64,000 bases of DNA from Lethocerus indicus (lineage: Eukaryota; Arthropoda; Insecta; Hemiptera; Belostomatidae), in contig JACDQD010000005.1 in the NCBI GenBank assembly GCA_019843655.1, positions 8,397,575 through 8,461,574 of the forward strand, read 5' to 3'. The position numbers were made by a program, and so were the translations under genes. The notes beneath the pieces are model-generated. The model was not told the origin of the DNA, made no database searches, and saw only the letters and a list, made by a program, of their open reading frames with translations. Shown one piece after another: positions 1 to 11,950 of this stretch; position 1 is the first letter of the stretch, and each line of letters begins with the position of its first letter.

Positions 1-222
1 AATGTCCATGCAGCCTAAGTCGAAGGGTACAGTGGAAGGGATTACAGGTAAGAATTGCACAAATACTAATCTTCTTAAAAATTATAATTAATAAATAAAC
101 CTTCCAGGAAGAATGAGAGGCACATCATTAAATTACTGTTGGTTCAAATCCTGCAACAGGCTAAACCTTTTACAGGCAAACTCCGATAAGATTTCTTCCT
201 AAAGTCATCCTGAAAAATGTTC

Positions 223-274
<52 letters not shown>

Positions 275-1168
275 TGCATTTCACAAGAATATCCGGTCTT
301 AAAAGATGTGTACACATGAAATGCAATCAAAATGAGAGTTGGATATTTTCGAAATAAATATTTTAAACATTCATTTTGTTCAAAAGTATTAGTCCAATTA
401 AACGATTTATTCCTTTGCGCTATTTGAAATAAATGAAATAATTATTTTGTATTTTAATTACAAAAGTATTTTACATCATATTTGAATGACTTTGCCGACT
501 TAATTAGAAAACAAAAATTAAGATTTTTACATTTCAGAGATCATATAAAATAGCAAAATTATAATTGAAAAATTCCTTTTAGTTTATTTTTAAAATCCTT
601 TTGTCAATGTGGAGAGGTGTATCTTTTCAAATAGATTTGTTTTTTTATATAATATATAAATAGCAGCATGTAACGACCATTAAACTTTATTGTGCCATAG
701 ATTGGAATACTGAAATTAATTCTACTGGGTTGTCTGTCTCTGTCTTTAAATTTGTTCAAATTGAATAAAAACTCAGTTTGTCATGTATGTTCCCAGCTGG
801 ACATATAAAGCTGTTGCATCTCTATCAAATACAAAGTATACAAGTAATAATAATAAATAATTCTATATAACTTACAAAATTGGTTTCATTTTAAAGAAGT
901 GTTATTGTGTAACTTATACGGCTTATTAGAATAATCCAGATGGATTTAGCTATATGGGTTAATATTTGAGTAATTTAATACACCATTTTGTGATTGTGTT
1001 TTATAAGTATTGATACATAAAAAAAAATAATTCGATGTTTCAAAGATACGTTTGACACTGGACAACAATGAAATTTTAGTGATAAGAATTTGAAATTGAA
1101 AGAAAAAAAATGATGGTGAATGCCGGGAAGAGTAATGCTCTATTTTTGTTTTGTTTTTTTTAAAACAG
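1..1168. other. AT-rich intronic/intergenic DNA with a TA microsatellite
   Basis: No coding exon is visible. A (TA)n tract lies at about 225-267. The last bases before 1169 form the polypyrimidine tract and AG acceptor of the first zinc-finger exon. Confidence 0.6.
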
Positions 1169-1383
1169 GTCTGTGGCAGAATTGCAAGACGGTGGACAGG
1201 CGGAGCTTTGTGTGCGAGTCCTGCGGCCGGTCGTACAAGTACAAAGTGAACCTGAGCCGCCACAAGAGGTGGGAGTGTGGCAAGGAGCCGAAATTTGTTT
1301 GTATGTTCTGTCCGTACAGGGCAAAACAGAAGGTCGCCCTCCACAGACACATACTGTTCAAGCACGGCCAAACTGTACAATAA
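1169..1383 (+). CDS. lola: lola-type alternative 3' exon, C2HC + C2H2 zinc fingers
   Basis: Terminal coding exon for the DNA-binding tail of a BTB zinc-finger transcription factor that would act in the nucleus. The acceptor is a T-rich tract ending AAAACAG at 1168. The exon starts at codon position 2 (phase 1) and codes for about 71 residues to TAA at 1381-1383. Finger 1 runs from CESCGRSYKY to WEC, and its last ligand is Cys (H-x4-C). The linker is GKEPKF. Finger 2 starts CMFCPYRAKQK and ends H-x4-H (HILFKH). This C2HC plus C2H2 pair with a Y/W-E-C-G-K-E-P linker is the signature of lola variable exons. The shared BTB exons must lie outside the window. GC content rises sharply over the fingers compared with the flanks, as expected of selected coding sequence. 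Confidence 0.93.
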
Positions 1384-2354
1384 TTTTTATATTTTAATAA
1401 TATTTCACGACCTTCAATGCAAATATATATATATTACGGCCGTTCATGACTGGTGACTGTTTAGTTTAGGACGGATATTATTTTCATAAACCAGAAATAT
1501 AATCCCAGCATCCGATTGTGTGAAATTTTTGTTGTCCGACATAAAAAGTGTAGAATAAAACCTATGTTATTCTTTGTCGATTGAAATTTGTGTATGTATT
1601 TTAAAATTGTACAACATTCTAAACACTGTATATATAAATAATCTGTAATTAATATACATATTTCTTTCATTTTCTCTTTCATCTTCTTTTTAGTTAACAG
1701 GCATCCTCTAGACCGAAATTCAGCGTCGGCAGTCAACATTTTAAGTATTTCTGTTTATTTTATAAGATCCCTGAGAGTAGTAAAATTTAGGCAAAATTAT
1801 CAATAATTAATTGGTGTTTGCAATTAGAGAGGAAAGTGGCAAGCAAACCAGCAAACTTCATACTTGCCAGGCAAATTTTCTGTAGCATTTTGTTGATGGA
1901 ATCAGTTATGTACTGAACTATCTGTTTCACAGTAAATTCGGGATAGTAACTGGACGTTGGATCAGTGTCCGGTTGTGGCGGATAATTTTTATTTAAAAAT
2001 AAAAAAATTACAATTCAATTTGTAAAAGACAACTTGTTCAACAACTGTGTATTATTTATTTGTATTTCATTTACGGGGGTTTCATTTTGTTGAGGCACGG
2101 AATCATCACTCTTGCGATCATCTGTCTCCACGGTAACAGTGCAGAGAGGATCAAGGATTGAGACAGTGAGCGAATGGAGACAGAACATCTCAAGAGCGAT
2201 GATATTCCAAACCCGAAAAACAGGTATCTTGAATTGACAAATAACACAGGAACATTCTTGGAAAAATTATTATTTTTATCAATAATAAAAAAAAAACATA
2301 AACCTTTTTACAATGAAAATTTTTCCGTCTGTAATTATTTCCGATTGTTTTCAG
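1384..2354. other. AT-rich spacer between terminal exons
   Basis: 3' UTR of the previous exon followed by intron-like sequence. Open frames here are short and AT-driven. It ends with the ATTGTTTTCAG acceptor at 2354. Confidence 0.5.
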
Positions 2355-2542
2355 CCGCATATTGCATCAAGTGCGGACGTGGGTACAAGCACAAGAGGAG
2401 CCTTCAGCGCCACTTGAAGTACGAGTGTGGAGTCGAACCCCGATTCAGTTGTTCTGTTTGCGATTACAGGGCGAAACAGAAGACTCAGCTCGAGAATCAT
2501 TACTACGTAAAACGTAATTGCACCTCTTCCTCGTCACTTTAA
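2355..2542 (+). CDS. lola: lola-type alternative 3' exon with an atypical second finger
   Basis: Phase-1 terminal exon after TTTTCAG at 2354, about 62 residues to TAA at 2540-2542. Finger 1 (CIKCGRGYKHKRSL ... KYEC) is canonical and is followed by a GVEPRF linker. Finger 2 starts CSVCDYRAKQK and continues to ENHYYVKRNC. The expected last histidine (H-x4-H) is absent; the only later candidate ligand is a Cys seven residues on (H-x6-C). The finger may coordinate zinc unusually or be weakened. An AATAAA lies downstream at 2882. The frame stays open for 180 bases upstream of the acceptor, but that part is AT-rich intron, so I start the exon at the acceptor. Confidence 0.9.
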
Positions 2543-2931
2543 TTTAAGTCAGATTTGGAATTCAGTTTATAAGTTGGATTCAATACATCCATGGGTATTG
2601 GGCGTGGACATTGGTACAATGGATGTGTCAGCTTCTAAGTTTAGTATATAAACCCTCATCTCCATCATAATTTCCCCATTTGCTGATTGCTCTATATGAA
2701 ATATCAAATGCATAGCAGCAACTGGTGAATTGCTGACTATTCGAGTTTCTCCAGACTTTGTGGTTGCACTTTCTCATACTACCCAGAAAATTACACAGGG
2801 TCTGTCTTAATTCCAGTTCATACACTAAAGAGGGGCCTTGTAAATAGTTCACATTAAAAATTACATTCAAAGTTGACACTTAATAAATACACAGCGTGAC
2901 AATAATTTCAATACTTTAAGATACCTTAAAA

Positions 2932-3075
2932 ACCGTAGATTTCGTGTGTTTCTGTCTCCTCTCGCTGGTTTGGTCTTTTAGCAAAAGCTTTAGGTTAACA
3001 AAAGAGCGAGAGGAAACAGAAACACATGAAATCTACGGTATTCCAACCCCTCGCAGGCCACAAAACAGGTATTTT
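2932..3075. repeat. Foldback copy of the hammerhead-repeat family
   Basis: Inverted repeat. The left arm (ACCGTAGATTTCGTGTG...) is reverse-complementary to the right arm (...CACATGAAATCTACGGT) around a short centre. The right arm continues into TATTCCAACCCCTCGCAG and ends ACAAAACAGGTATTTT, the same end seen in copies at 5.4 kb and 63.2 kb. Confidence 0.75.
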
Positions 3076-3892
3076 AAACCTTAAAAACTTTCGTGACAGG
3101 GAAAATTCAGTACTTCAAACAGCATAGAAATTTATATTATAAACTAAAACATACATGCAATTGCATTAATTTGGTTTTTACAAAATTATTATTATTTATG
3201 TTTCAGATTGGAGAAGTCAGTGAAAGTAAATTGTGATAACGAAACATGAGAGATATAAATCAAAGGAGCTTCAGGTGACTTTAAATAATTGAGTAAATAT
3301 TTTTACGGTTAAAAATTCTAATCGGATGGATCAGAATTGTGTAATTTTTTAAAATATAATTTTCTGTTATAAAACCAGTTTTCATAATTGAACACTTTTG
3401 TTGTATTTGTTTTTGTTGTGGTTGCTGTGTATTTTTTAATTTCTGTTGCTTGCCTGACTTTGCGGTAAACCGACATATCCATATCTGGTAATCGATCAAC
3501 AAAAACCTGTGCGTATGAAGTGTATCCAAGAGTCAACAGCATGTGGACAGTACAATAAGCACAAAGACAAACAATAAATAGAACAACAAAGTACCTAACA
3601 GAAGTATGAGAGATTCCCACCATCCCAGGTGCAGGTATAATTATGCCTAAAAAAAAATAGAGAAAAATAAAGTGTTTGGTTCAATCATAGTAAATATAAT
3701 TATATGACATTCATTTTATATTTTATGAATAAAGCTGATAACTTTCAGAATTGCAGGTCAATTAAATTTTCTTTTTTCAATACAAATTATTTATTTAATG
3801 ACTCAATTCAAATATCACCATTATTAAATATGTCACAAATACTTAATTGATAATTAATTACCAACTGCAATACGGTAAATATTGAGGTAGTC

Positions 3893-4057
3893 AACATGAA
3901 ACTAATTTCAAATTACTATTTGAAATGACTATTATACAATAATAATACATCAAATCTATTATGTATTAGATAATATATTATTATACTATAATAGTCATTT
4001 CAATTAGAGGTAAAAAAAAGTAAAAATAAATCATTTTTAATTTGAAATTAGTTTGAT
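3893..4057. repeat. AT-rich imperfect palindrome, MITE-like
   Basis: The sequence AACTAATTTCAAATTA near 3900 recurs inverted near 4045, and the inner TGAAATGACTATTATA recurs inverted near 3990-4005. This is a hairpin of about 160 bases. No coding potential and no clear target-site duplication were seen. Confidence 0.55.
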
Positions 4058-4226
4058 AATAAAACCTTTTACTGTATTGTAGTTTAATTTTTGTTAATAT
4101 TATTGCAATTAATATTATAGCATAATATTTCTTAAATTATCTTTAGCATAAATATATCTTAAAATTTGCCTTGAAATGAGAGTGACAAGTCTGTTTAGAT
4201 GATGTGCAAAACATGGTTAGTGTAGA

Positions 4227-4468
4227 ATACCTGTTTTGTGGTCTGTGCAGTTGGATTACCATAGACTTTATGTGTTTGTCTCCTTTCGCTTGTGTTTGGT
4301 CTTTTGCTAGACCGGTTTCGGCTGCTCGCCATCTTCAGCAACAGTGTTAGTCACTTTCGATGCTTTTTGGGCATCCTCACTGCACCGTCACTGTCACTTG
4401 TACTGTTTTTTGGTCTAGCAAAAGACCAAACACAAGCGAAAGGAGACAAACACACGAAATCTATGGTA
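4227..4468. mobile_element. Non-autonomous repeat with inverted ends and a minus-strand hammerhead-like core
   Basis: The element starts with AATACCTGTTTTGTGGTCTG and ends GAAATCTATGGTAA. Arms carrying the CTCCTTTCGCTTGTGTTTGGTC motif are inverted at the two ends. On the minus strand 4342-4306 reads a hammerhead-like core: CTGAAGA, a GGC/GCC stem, GAAA, CCGGTC, then TAGC. The same family recurs at 4.9-5.45, 10.1, 43.2 and 62.9-63.25 kb. Similar repeats bearing hammerhead motifs are associated with Penelope-like elements and animal retrozymes (established); membership here is inferred. Confidence 0.7.
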
Positions 4469-4635
4469 AAGCATGGTTAGTCCCTTAGCCACAAGTGGCA
4501 GTGGCCTGTTAAAAATAATATCCGATATTCCGAAATTCCTTTCTGGAGTATTATGTATTCTTCCCAATTCGCACAAACACTTTTATTTCAGTCGTATAAC
4601 TTTAGAGGATTGCTGACGGTTCCGTTCCTTTTCAG

Positions 4636-4880
4636 TAATGGCTGTCACGGAAAAGTCCAACGGGCACGGCTGTGTCACCTGCGGCAAGATCTACAAGCAC
4701 AAGAGGAACCTGTGGCGCCACACGAAGTTCGAATGCGGCAAACTGCCTATGTACCGTTGCGGCGTCTGCGCTTTCAACACAAACCGCAAGAAGAGCCTCG
4801 ACGTCCACATGCTCTTACAGGACCACATCCCTCGCCAGCCTCCCTCCAATCGACTGAACTATTCGGACAGACTACTTTAG
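4636..4880 (+). CDS. lola: lola-type alternative 3' exon, C2HC + C2H2 zinc fingers
   Basis: Phase-1 terminal exon after CCTTTTCAG at 4635, about 81 residues to TAG at 4880. The first partial codon is N-TA, and an ATG at 4638 follows at once, so an in-frame start is also available just inside the exon. Finger 1 is CVTCGKIYKHKRNLWRH ... FEC with a GKLPMY linker. Finger 2 is CGVCAFNTNRKKSL ... H-x5-H (HMLLQDH), one residue longer than usual at the last spacing. A 20-residue polar tail follows. The exon is followed immediately by a hammerhead-repeat copy at 4901, so its 3' UTR may end within the repeat. Confidence 0.92.
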
Positions 4881-4900
4881 ATTTAAGAAGAAAAAAGGTT

Positions 4901-5450
4901 TACCGTAGATTTTGTGTTTTTTTGTCTCTTCTCGCTGGTTTGGTGCTAGACCGGTTTTGGCCATCTTCAATAGCGGTGTTGGTCACTTTGCCACTTTGGC
5001 AAAGGAGGAGGATGCTTTTGGGCATCCTCACTGCACTGTCCCTTGTCTCCCTTGTACTGTGGTGATTGTTTGTTTGTCTTGTTATTGTGTTTTTGGGGGA
5101 TGTTGTCTTCTTTGTGTTGAGGGAGGGTGTGGGATTTTGTTAATCGGTTTAATTCTATGCCGGATTGTCAGTCAAAAGGGGGGGGGGGCTGTTGGGCCAG
5201 TGAGGTTCTTTAATAGGATTAGCGGGGTGAATACAAACAAATGTATATAAACACGACAGACAACCACCACAGTACCAGTGACAATGACAGTGCAGTGAGG
5301 ATGCCCAAAAAAACATCCAGTGACTAAACCGCTACTGAAGATGGCGAGCGGCCGAAACCGGTCTAGCAAAAGACCAAACAAGCAATAGGAGACAGAAACA
5401 CATAAAATCTACGGTATTCCAACCCCTCGCAGACCACAAAACAGGTATTC
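4901..5450. mobile_element. Head-to-head pair of hammerhead-repeat copies
   Basis: A minus-oriented copy begins with TACCGTAGATTTTGTG at 4901. It runs through a degenerate hammerhead region, a G-run (about 5166-5178) and ATTAGCGGGGTGA. A plus-oriented copy follows from about 5245 to 5450 (ACACGACAGACAACCACCAC ... CAAAACAGGTATTC). The plus copy has the best-preserved hammerhead-like core at 5331-5367. The outer part near the G-run matches, inverted, the start of the copy at 62.9 kb, so the full unit is about 370-400 bases. Confidence 0.7.
5331..5367 (+). ncRNA. Hammerhead ribozyme-like motif in a repeat
   Basis: Read in order: GCTA (stem I 5' side), CTGAAGA (matches the CUGANGA core), one extra T, GGC-GAGCG-GCC (stem II), GAAA, a palindromic ACCGGT region (stem III, no loop), C as the putative cleavage base, and TAGC (stem I 3' side, pairs with GCTA). 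A loop-less palindromic stem III is what dimeric Penelope/retrozyme hammerheads use. The extra T after CTGAAGA departs from the textbook core, so activity is uncertain. Confidence 0.5.
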
Positions 5451-6973
5451 TAAACTAAATACGGTGTATACTGGAACCTTACTTAGTCCATTACGCAGAG
5501 GCTATTTAAGGGTAGATTGGTTTCAGTTTTCCCCTATTATAGGGTATTTTACCATATCGTGGTTAAGTGTCTGACTGTGATGGATCACTCAAGAAACATT
5601 CCTGGGGGAAACTTTAAGTAACAATTTGTAAGACTGAAGCTGATAAGCTGAAACCGGTCTTTAGTTAGGGAGCAGGAAATGGAGAAATGAGAGAAGCGAT
5701 GATGTAAACAGGGTAGTATTTTAGGAGGTAGGTCAATGTCTTGAACGAAAAAGTATAACAGATCCAACTGTGTATTGGATATTTGGGTTCAATTTGGAAT
5801 GTATTATCAAGTGTGATTAAAATATCTCAAGTCTGGTGATAAATATGGGGTTTAATTTTTTCATGCCTAGAACCTAGAATTTCTAATGTCATTCCACTGA
5901 AAGTTATTTTGTTTTGTGTAACAATTTTGCAAGTGTAAAACAGTACTACAAAATAAGGCCATATTTCACTCCTCACAACATGTTCTGAATTTTTCATACC
6001 GTAAGCTTTCTTGTTACACATAGTACTTATATATTACGTACTTAACAATATAATTTAAATTTTTTATCTCTCCTTATTTAAAAATATAAAATGTAAGTAT
6101 ATACACAGGTACACTTATTATATTGGTTGTGACTATACTCATACTGAGTATTTTTTTAAATATATAAATTAAACAATTCAACAAGTATTAGTTATTACTA
6201 TAAAAACTGTTTTGAACAAATTTTTTACCAATATACTATTATATTTAATTTGATATTGCAAACCTTCAATATTTGACTGCTGTTACTTAAATATTATTAT
6301 TATTATTATGGTTTTATATGTTGACTACGGTATTTTTTAACATTTGTATCAATTTAGATCATTTTTTCTATACAGTAGTTGGTTAACCAAAATGTTGTAC
6401 ACATTGTAATATAATTTAATTACAAAAATGAAAGTGATAATTTAGGATAAGATTTTTATTAAAATAACTACTGCAATCGCTGAAAAAAATCAGTGACAAA
6501 TAAATTGTTTCATAGCTCCAGTGGAGCATTGTTGCATGATTATTTCTTTTAATATATTTTATTTATTACCAAAGTACCAAATCCAAATGATTTTGAACAA
6601 TTATAATTTTCAGTTAAAGTTAAAAAAGTGAATGGCTATTATTTTTTTAATAATCCCAAATGCTTATTGAAAAACCTTTTTGTGGAGATTGTTATCATTT
6701 TTAATTTAGAAGAATTATTAATTAATTTAAAAGAAAATTATAAATAAAATTTAGACTTCCATAATTTTCTGATAGCCAACCAATATTGAGAAAAGCAACA
6801 AATACAATAATGCACATTTATATTATAAAATTAGAATCTCCAGTAGAATTTTCTAAGGAAAATAAATTAGATATAAAACTTATAAATGTATACGATCATA
6901 CATATTCTGAAATCACAAGCCAAACGCACAAACGACTTTTTTCGAACGAATCTTACAACCTACCGACGCAAGA

Positions 6974-7069
6974 CTAAAAACGAAATTTTGTATCAGGAGA
7001 AGAAGGCCCGACAGGAGGTCGACCACTTGGTCCTGGCAGTTCCGACGTTAGTTCAGCCCGAAGATGGCG
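6974..7069 (-). other. GC-rich patch with a strong minus-strand splice acceptor; candidate small exon
   Basis: On the minus strand a long T tract (TCTATTTTTTTTTTTGAGC) leads to TTCTAG at 7070, an excellent acceptor. Read in phase 0 from 7069 the patch encodes about 31 residues rich in Pro, Gly and Ser (including ELPGPSGRPPVGPSSP) to TAG at 6974-6976. Read in phase 1, as the lola exons are, it gives only five residues before TGA at 7053-7055. It could be a non-zinc-finger exon, a linker-type exon or an exapted repeat. It lies on the same strand as the three minus-strand zinc-finger exons and downstream of them. Confidence 0.25.
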
Positions 7070-8744
7070 CTAGAAGTGCTCAAAAAAAAAAAATAGAAAA
7101 CGATGAATCGACAGCGGTGAATATTATTCAACGTATATTTGAGTTCGTGAAGGAAACTACACTTTACCACTCGATTTTAAATCCGCAGTATAATAATCTA
7201 TTTCTATTTACTACCGAGTATATAATGTCTGCTCAAAATTTTATTTATTTTCTTCCAACACAGTATAAAATGATATTCAATTTACACCATACATGTATAA
7301 AATAGAATATAACATTTAAAACGATATAAACAATGAAAAATGATCACCAGAATATAACAAATACATAAATTTCCTCAATCGCACAATTTTTTCTTAAATG
7401 TTTATTATCTCAACACCTCATTTAATAAGTTATTACAAATATAACAACAATGCCGTGCAATAAAATGGTACAATAATAATGTAAATTAATTTATTCTTTA
7501 AATGATGAAATGAAAGAACTTTATTCTAAGACATAGTACATAATACAGTTCATACTTGATTTTTCCATTCCCAACTTTTTTTTTTCAATAAATAAAGTTT
7601 TCTTTGGTCATTTAATCATTTCTGCTTAAGAGAAAACTTTTAATCCTTTATGAAAAATTAACACCGACATAAACTATGCCATATATTGTTTTCCAACAAA
7701 GCTGAGAAATTATTCTATAGTTTATTCTTATTTTTAAGATTACATTTCGTAAGTATGTAAAATAAATAGGGGTCTTATACTGTGAATAATGTTTTGACAC
7801 ATGTATTATTTTGTTCTCATATCATACAGCAAACACATTTAAACAAAAAGTACAATTCAACCTAAATAATGAAGAAAGAGTAAATAAATATTGACATAAA
7901 TGTAACAACAAGAAATAAAGTATGAAACAAACTAAATCAGCGATGCAATTTAAGTTTTATAGGAACAACATTTATTACAACATAATTTACTTACACTAGA
8001 TATCAACATTTCCAACTTTTAATAAATATAAGCTCTTATTCTACACTTGAGGCACAACATATTTTCCTGTAGACTATAAAAGTGTTTCCAAGGTACTAAA
8101 GATTTTTAATGCTTAAAGACTCAGTGAATGCAAGCATTAAAATATCAATTATTATTTATATTGAGTCAGAATTTAATAATGCCAAAATATAATAGTACCA
8201 GAAGAATTGTACAAAAAGAATTTACACATGTTTATAGCCAATATACCAAAATTAATTTATATCCTTGCACAAATTGATGATTCTCATTGGGCAAACCCCT
8301 TTTCATCTGTTAATAACAACAAGCATATTATATATGTAAAGCACTGTTTTCAAATAGTGACTATCATTATAGTGCAATATTCCAATCAGCCAATGGCCCT
8401 CAAAGTTTTCTCCATCACAGCGCCACAGGTTGATATTTTTATTATTCCTAACTCAAATTTCGAAGCATTTTTATTATGTATGTATGTTAAAATGAAAGTG
8501 CAGATTCCAATTTAAAATATAAACCAATTTCAAATGTCTACAACAAACTTTTTTTCTAACAGGAAAATGTGTCCAATTAATTAAAGCATTGAAATTTTGA
8601 TACCACACAACACAAATTTTTTAAAAATTTTGTGATTCAAAATACTTTACAGAACTTTACAATAATTTCAAAAAATCATGATTGTCTAGAACAAAGCACA
8701 ATAAATATATGCCTGATGAATGAGTATTTCTTCACTAGTTTAGC

Positions 8745-8748
<4 letters not shown>

Positions 8749-8789
<41 letters not shown>
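8749..8789. repeat. (TA)n microsatellite
   Basis: About 20 uninterrupted TA units. Confidence 0.9.
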
Positions 8790-8794
<5 letters not shown>

Positions 8795-9146
8795 CTCATT
8801 ATGGAAGCCCTGTGACCCATTATTGGATCTGTATCACCTCTTTTGGCCTTATCAGTCAGTCACACATAGAACATGGACGAATTTACTCACCAAGGAAGAT
8901 TGTCATTTCTTCTATTCTTCTGTCTATTCTTTTTAGTTCATTTTTATAACACAATTAGGTACTATTCAAACAATATAATCATAACATGTAGGAGATTTAA
9001 AAGTGCTTCTATTGCCGTAAATATATGTCCAAAATATAACCTCAAAAAACAAATGATGAAATTTTCTAGGTATAGAATTTATTTAATGAAAATATTCAGA
9101 GGTTTCATTAAGCCCAGTTCTATAATATTGGAGTATGAAGAATGGA

Positions 9147-9385
9147 TCAAAAAATAAAATACGCTTTATCCAGCCTCTTGTCTTTGTTGATGACTGCACA
9201 ACTGTGCCTGACGCATATGTGTCGCACGAGGTTGCCTTTACGCTTCGACTTGTACGGGCAGAACATACACTTGTGCTGCGGCTCCTTCCCGCACTCGTAC
9301 CTCTGATGTGTGTATAGTCCCTGGTTGTACGAGTACTGTTTGCCACAGGTGTTGCACCTGTGCACCTTCTTCAACAGGTTGCACT
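9147..9385 (-). CDS. lola: lola-type alternative 3' exon on the minus strand
   Basis: Reads on the minus strand from an acceptor (CCGATTTTCAG, AG at 9387-9386). Phase 1 again: the first partial codon is N-AG, so the last base of the donor exon cannot be T. About 79 residues to TGA at 9149-9147. Finger 1 starts CNTCGKQYSYNQGL and ends YEC; the linker is GKEPQH; finger 2 is CMFCPYKSKRKGNL with HICVRH as last ligands. All zinc ligands are present and there is no internal stop. The orientation is opposite to the 23 plus-strand exons of the window, so ordinary cis-splicing from a plus-strand donor cannot include it. Trans-splicing, a separate promoter, or an inversion or assembly error are the options. 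Confidence 0.92.
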
Positions 9386-10070
9386 CTGAAAATCGGCAAA
9401 TGTCACACGTTCACAAAAGCTTTTTGCCCAAAACTGAACACAAATGACTGACAACCGTTCGTACGTGCAGGCTCAAGAGGTCCACATTGATAATATACAT
9501 ATTTACAGAGTATACGGCTGAAGGGTGAAGGTTCAGTCCGAAGCTAGACCCGGGGTTTCAAATCATAAATCTTGTCAGCAGCATCAGAATGCTACTGCCA
9601 AAAGAGAGAAAACTAAATCCCCGGCCCTAGCCCGAGACCAGAAAACCCAGCTGTGCCTGTAACAACGGAACTAGGTTCAAGGCTGTGCAGTAAATGAAAG
9701 CCACAAACATTATAGTTTATACCTTTACTCTATTATATTTTTTCCTAATTACGGTCTCTAGGTTACTGTTGGAAAGGTGTGGATAAGTTTCTCGGTAATA
9801 GAAGAGTTCCCACTGCTCTTCCCCTCACTCATCCTGTTAGGAAGCGGTTATATACACTCAGCTCTTACAGTTTCCATGCAGTAAAAGTTACAAATTTTTC
9901 ACCTTTCGCGATGCCTGAAACTCCAGACATATCCCTCTACCCAAAAACCAGGACACAGTTCTACTTCAGTAGGCAGAAGAAAAAATTATTTCCAAGATAC
10001 AGAAGATGGGCGAATGGTATATTAAAAAGGTTATGCGTGCCAAGAATATGTAAGAAAAATATAGTTCAAC
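9386..10070. other. Spacer with an unassigned plus-strand open frame
   Basis: Holds the polypyrimidine region of the minus-strand exon and an open frame on the plus strand from about 9779 that runs on into the next repeat. That frame has no recognised domain and no supporting splice or homology evidence, so I do not call it a gene. Confidence 0.35.
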
Positions 10071-10362
10071 ATACCTGTTTTGTGGTCTGCGAGGGGTTGG
10101 AATACCATAGATTTCGTGTGTTTCGGTCTCCTCTTGCTGGTTTGGTCTTTTGCTAGACCGTTTTGGCTGCTCGCCATCTTCAGTTCTTTTTGTCACATGT
10201 ATATATACACACACGACAAACAGACAACCAACACAGTACAAGTGACAGTGACAGTGCAGTGAGTATGCCTGAAAAACAACCAAAGTGCCAAAAGTGACTA
10301 ACACCGATCTAGCAAAAGACCAAACCAGCGAGAGGAGACAGAAACACACGAAATCTACTGTA
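10071..10362. mobile_element. Hammerhead-repeat family copy with a possible target-site duplication
   Basis: Starts ATACCTGTTTTGTGGTCTGC and ends GAAATCTACTG. The two end arms are inverted relative to each other, and the middle has ACACGACAAACAGACAACC ... GTGACAGTGACAGTGCAGTG. Its minus-strand hammerhead core is damaged (GACCG-TTTTGG). TAAGAAAAATAT occurs just before (10051) and just after (10361) the element, which may be a target-site duplication. Confidence 0.65.

Positions 10363-11950
<1,588 letters not shown>

Larger units (their letters stand above)
5451..9146. other. AT-rich spacer with a TA microsatellite and a small GC-rich patch
   Basis: Mostly AT-rich sequence with no recognised gene. 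A (TA)n tract lies at 8749-8789. A GC-rich patch of about 100 bases (6974-7069) stands out and is listed separately. The other open frames are short and of AT-rich composition. Confidence 0.5.

Noticed and set aside
946..1380. Long minus-strand open frame opposite the first zinc-finger exon
   Set aside because: It is a shadow of the finger exon. The minus-strand reading has no domain, while the plus strand has a complete C2HC/C2H2 pair. The same applies to the minus-strand shadows at 40.6, 41.5, 42.9, 47.6, 56.2, 57.8, 58.7 and 60.5 kb.
6786..7305. Plus-strand frames across the 7 kb GC-rich patch
   Set aside because: AT-driven codons surround the patch. The best splice signal is on the minus strand.
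9779..10156. 125-codon plus-strand open frame
   Set aside because: It runs into a repeat copy, has no recognised domain and no splice support. A decayed element frame is more likely than a gene.
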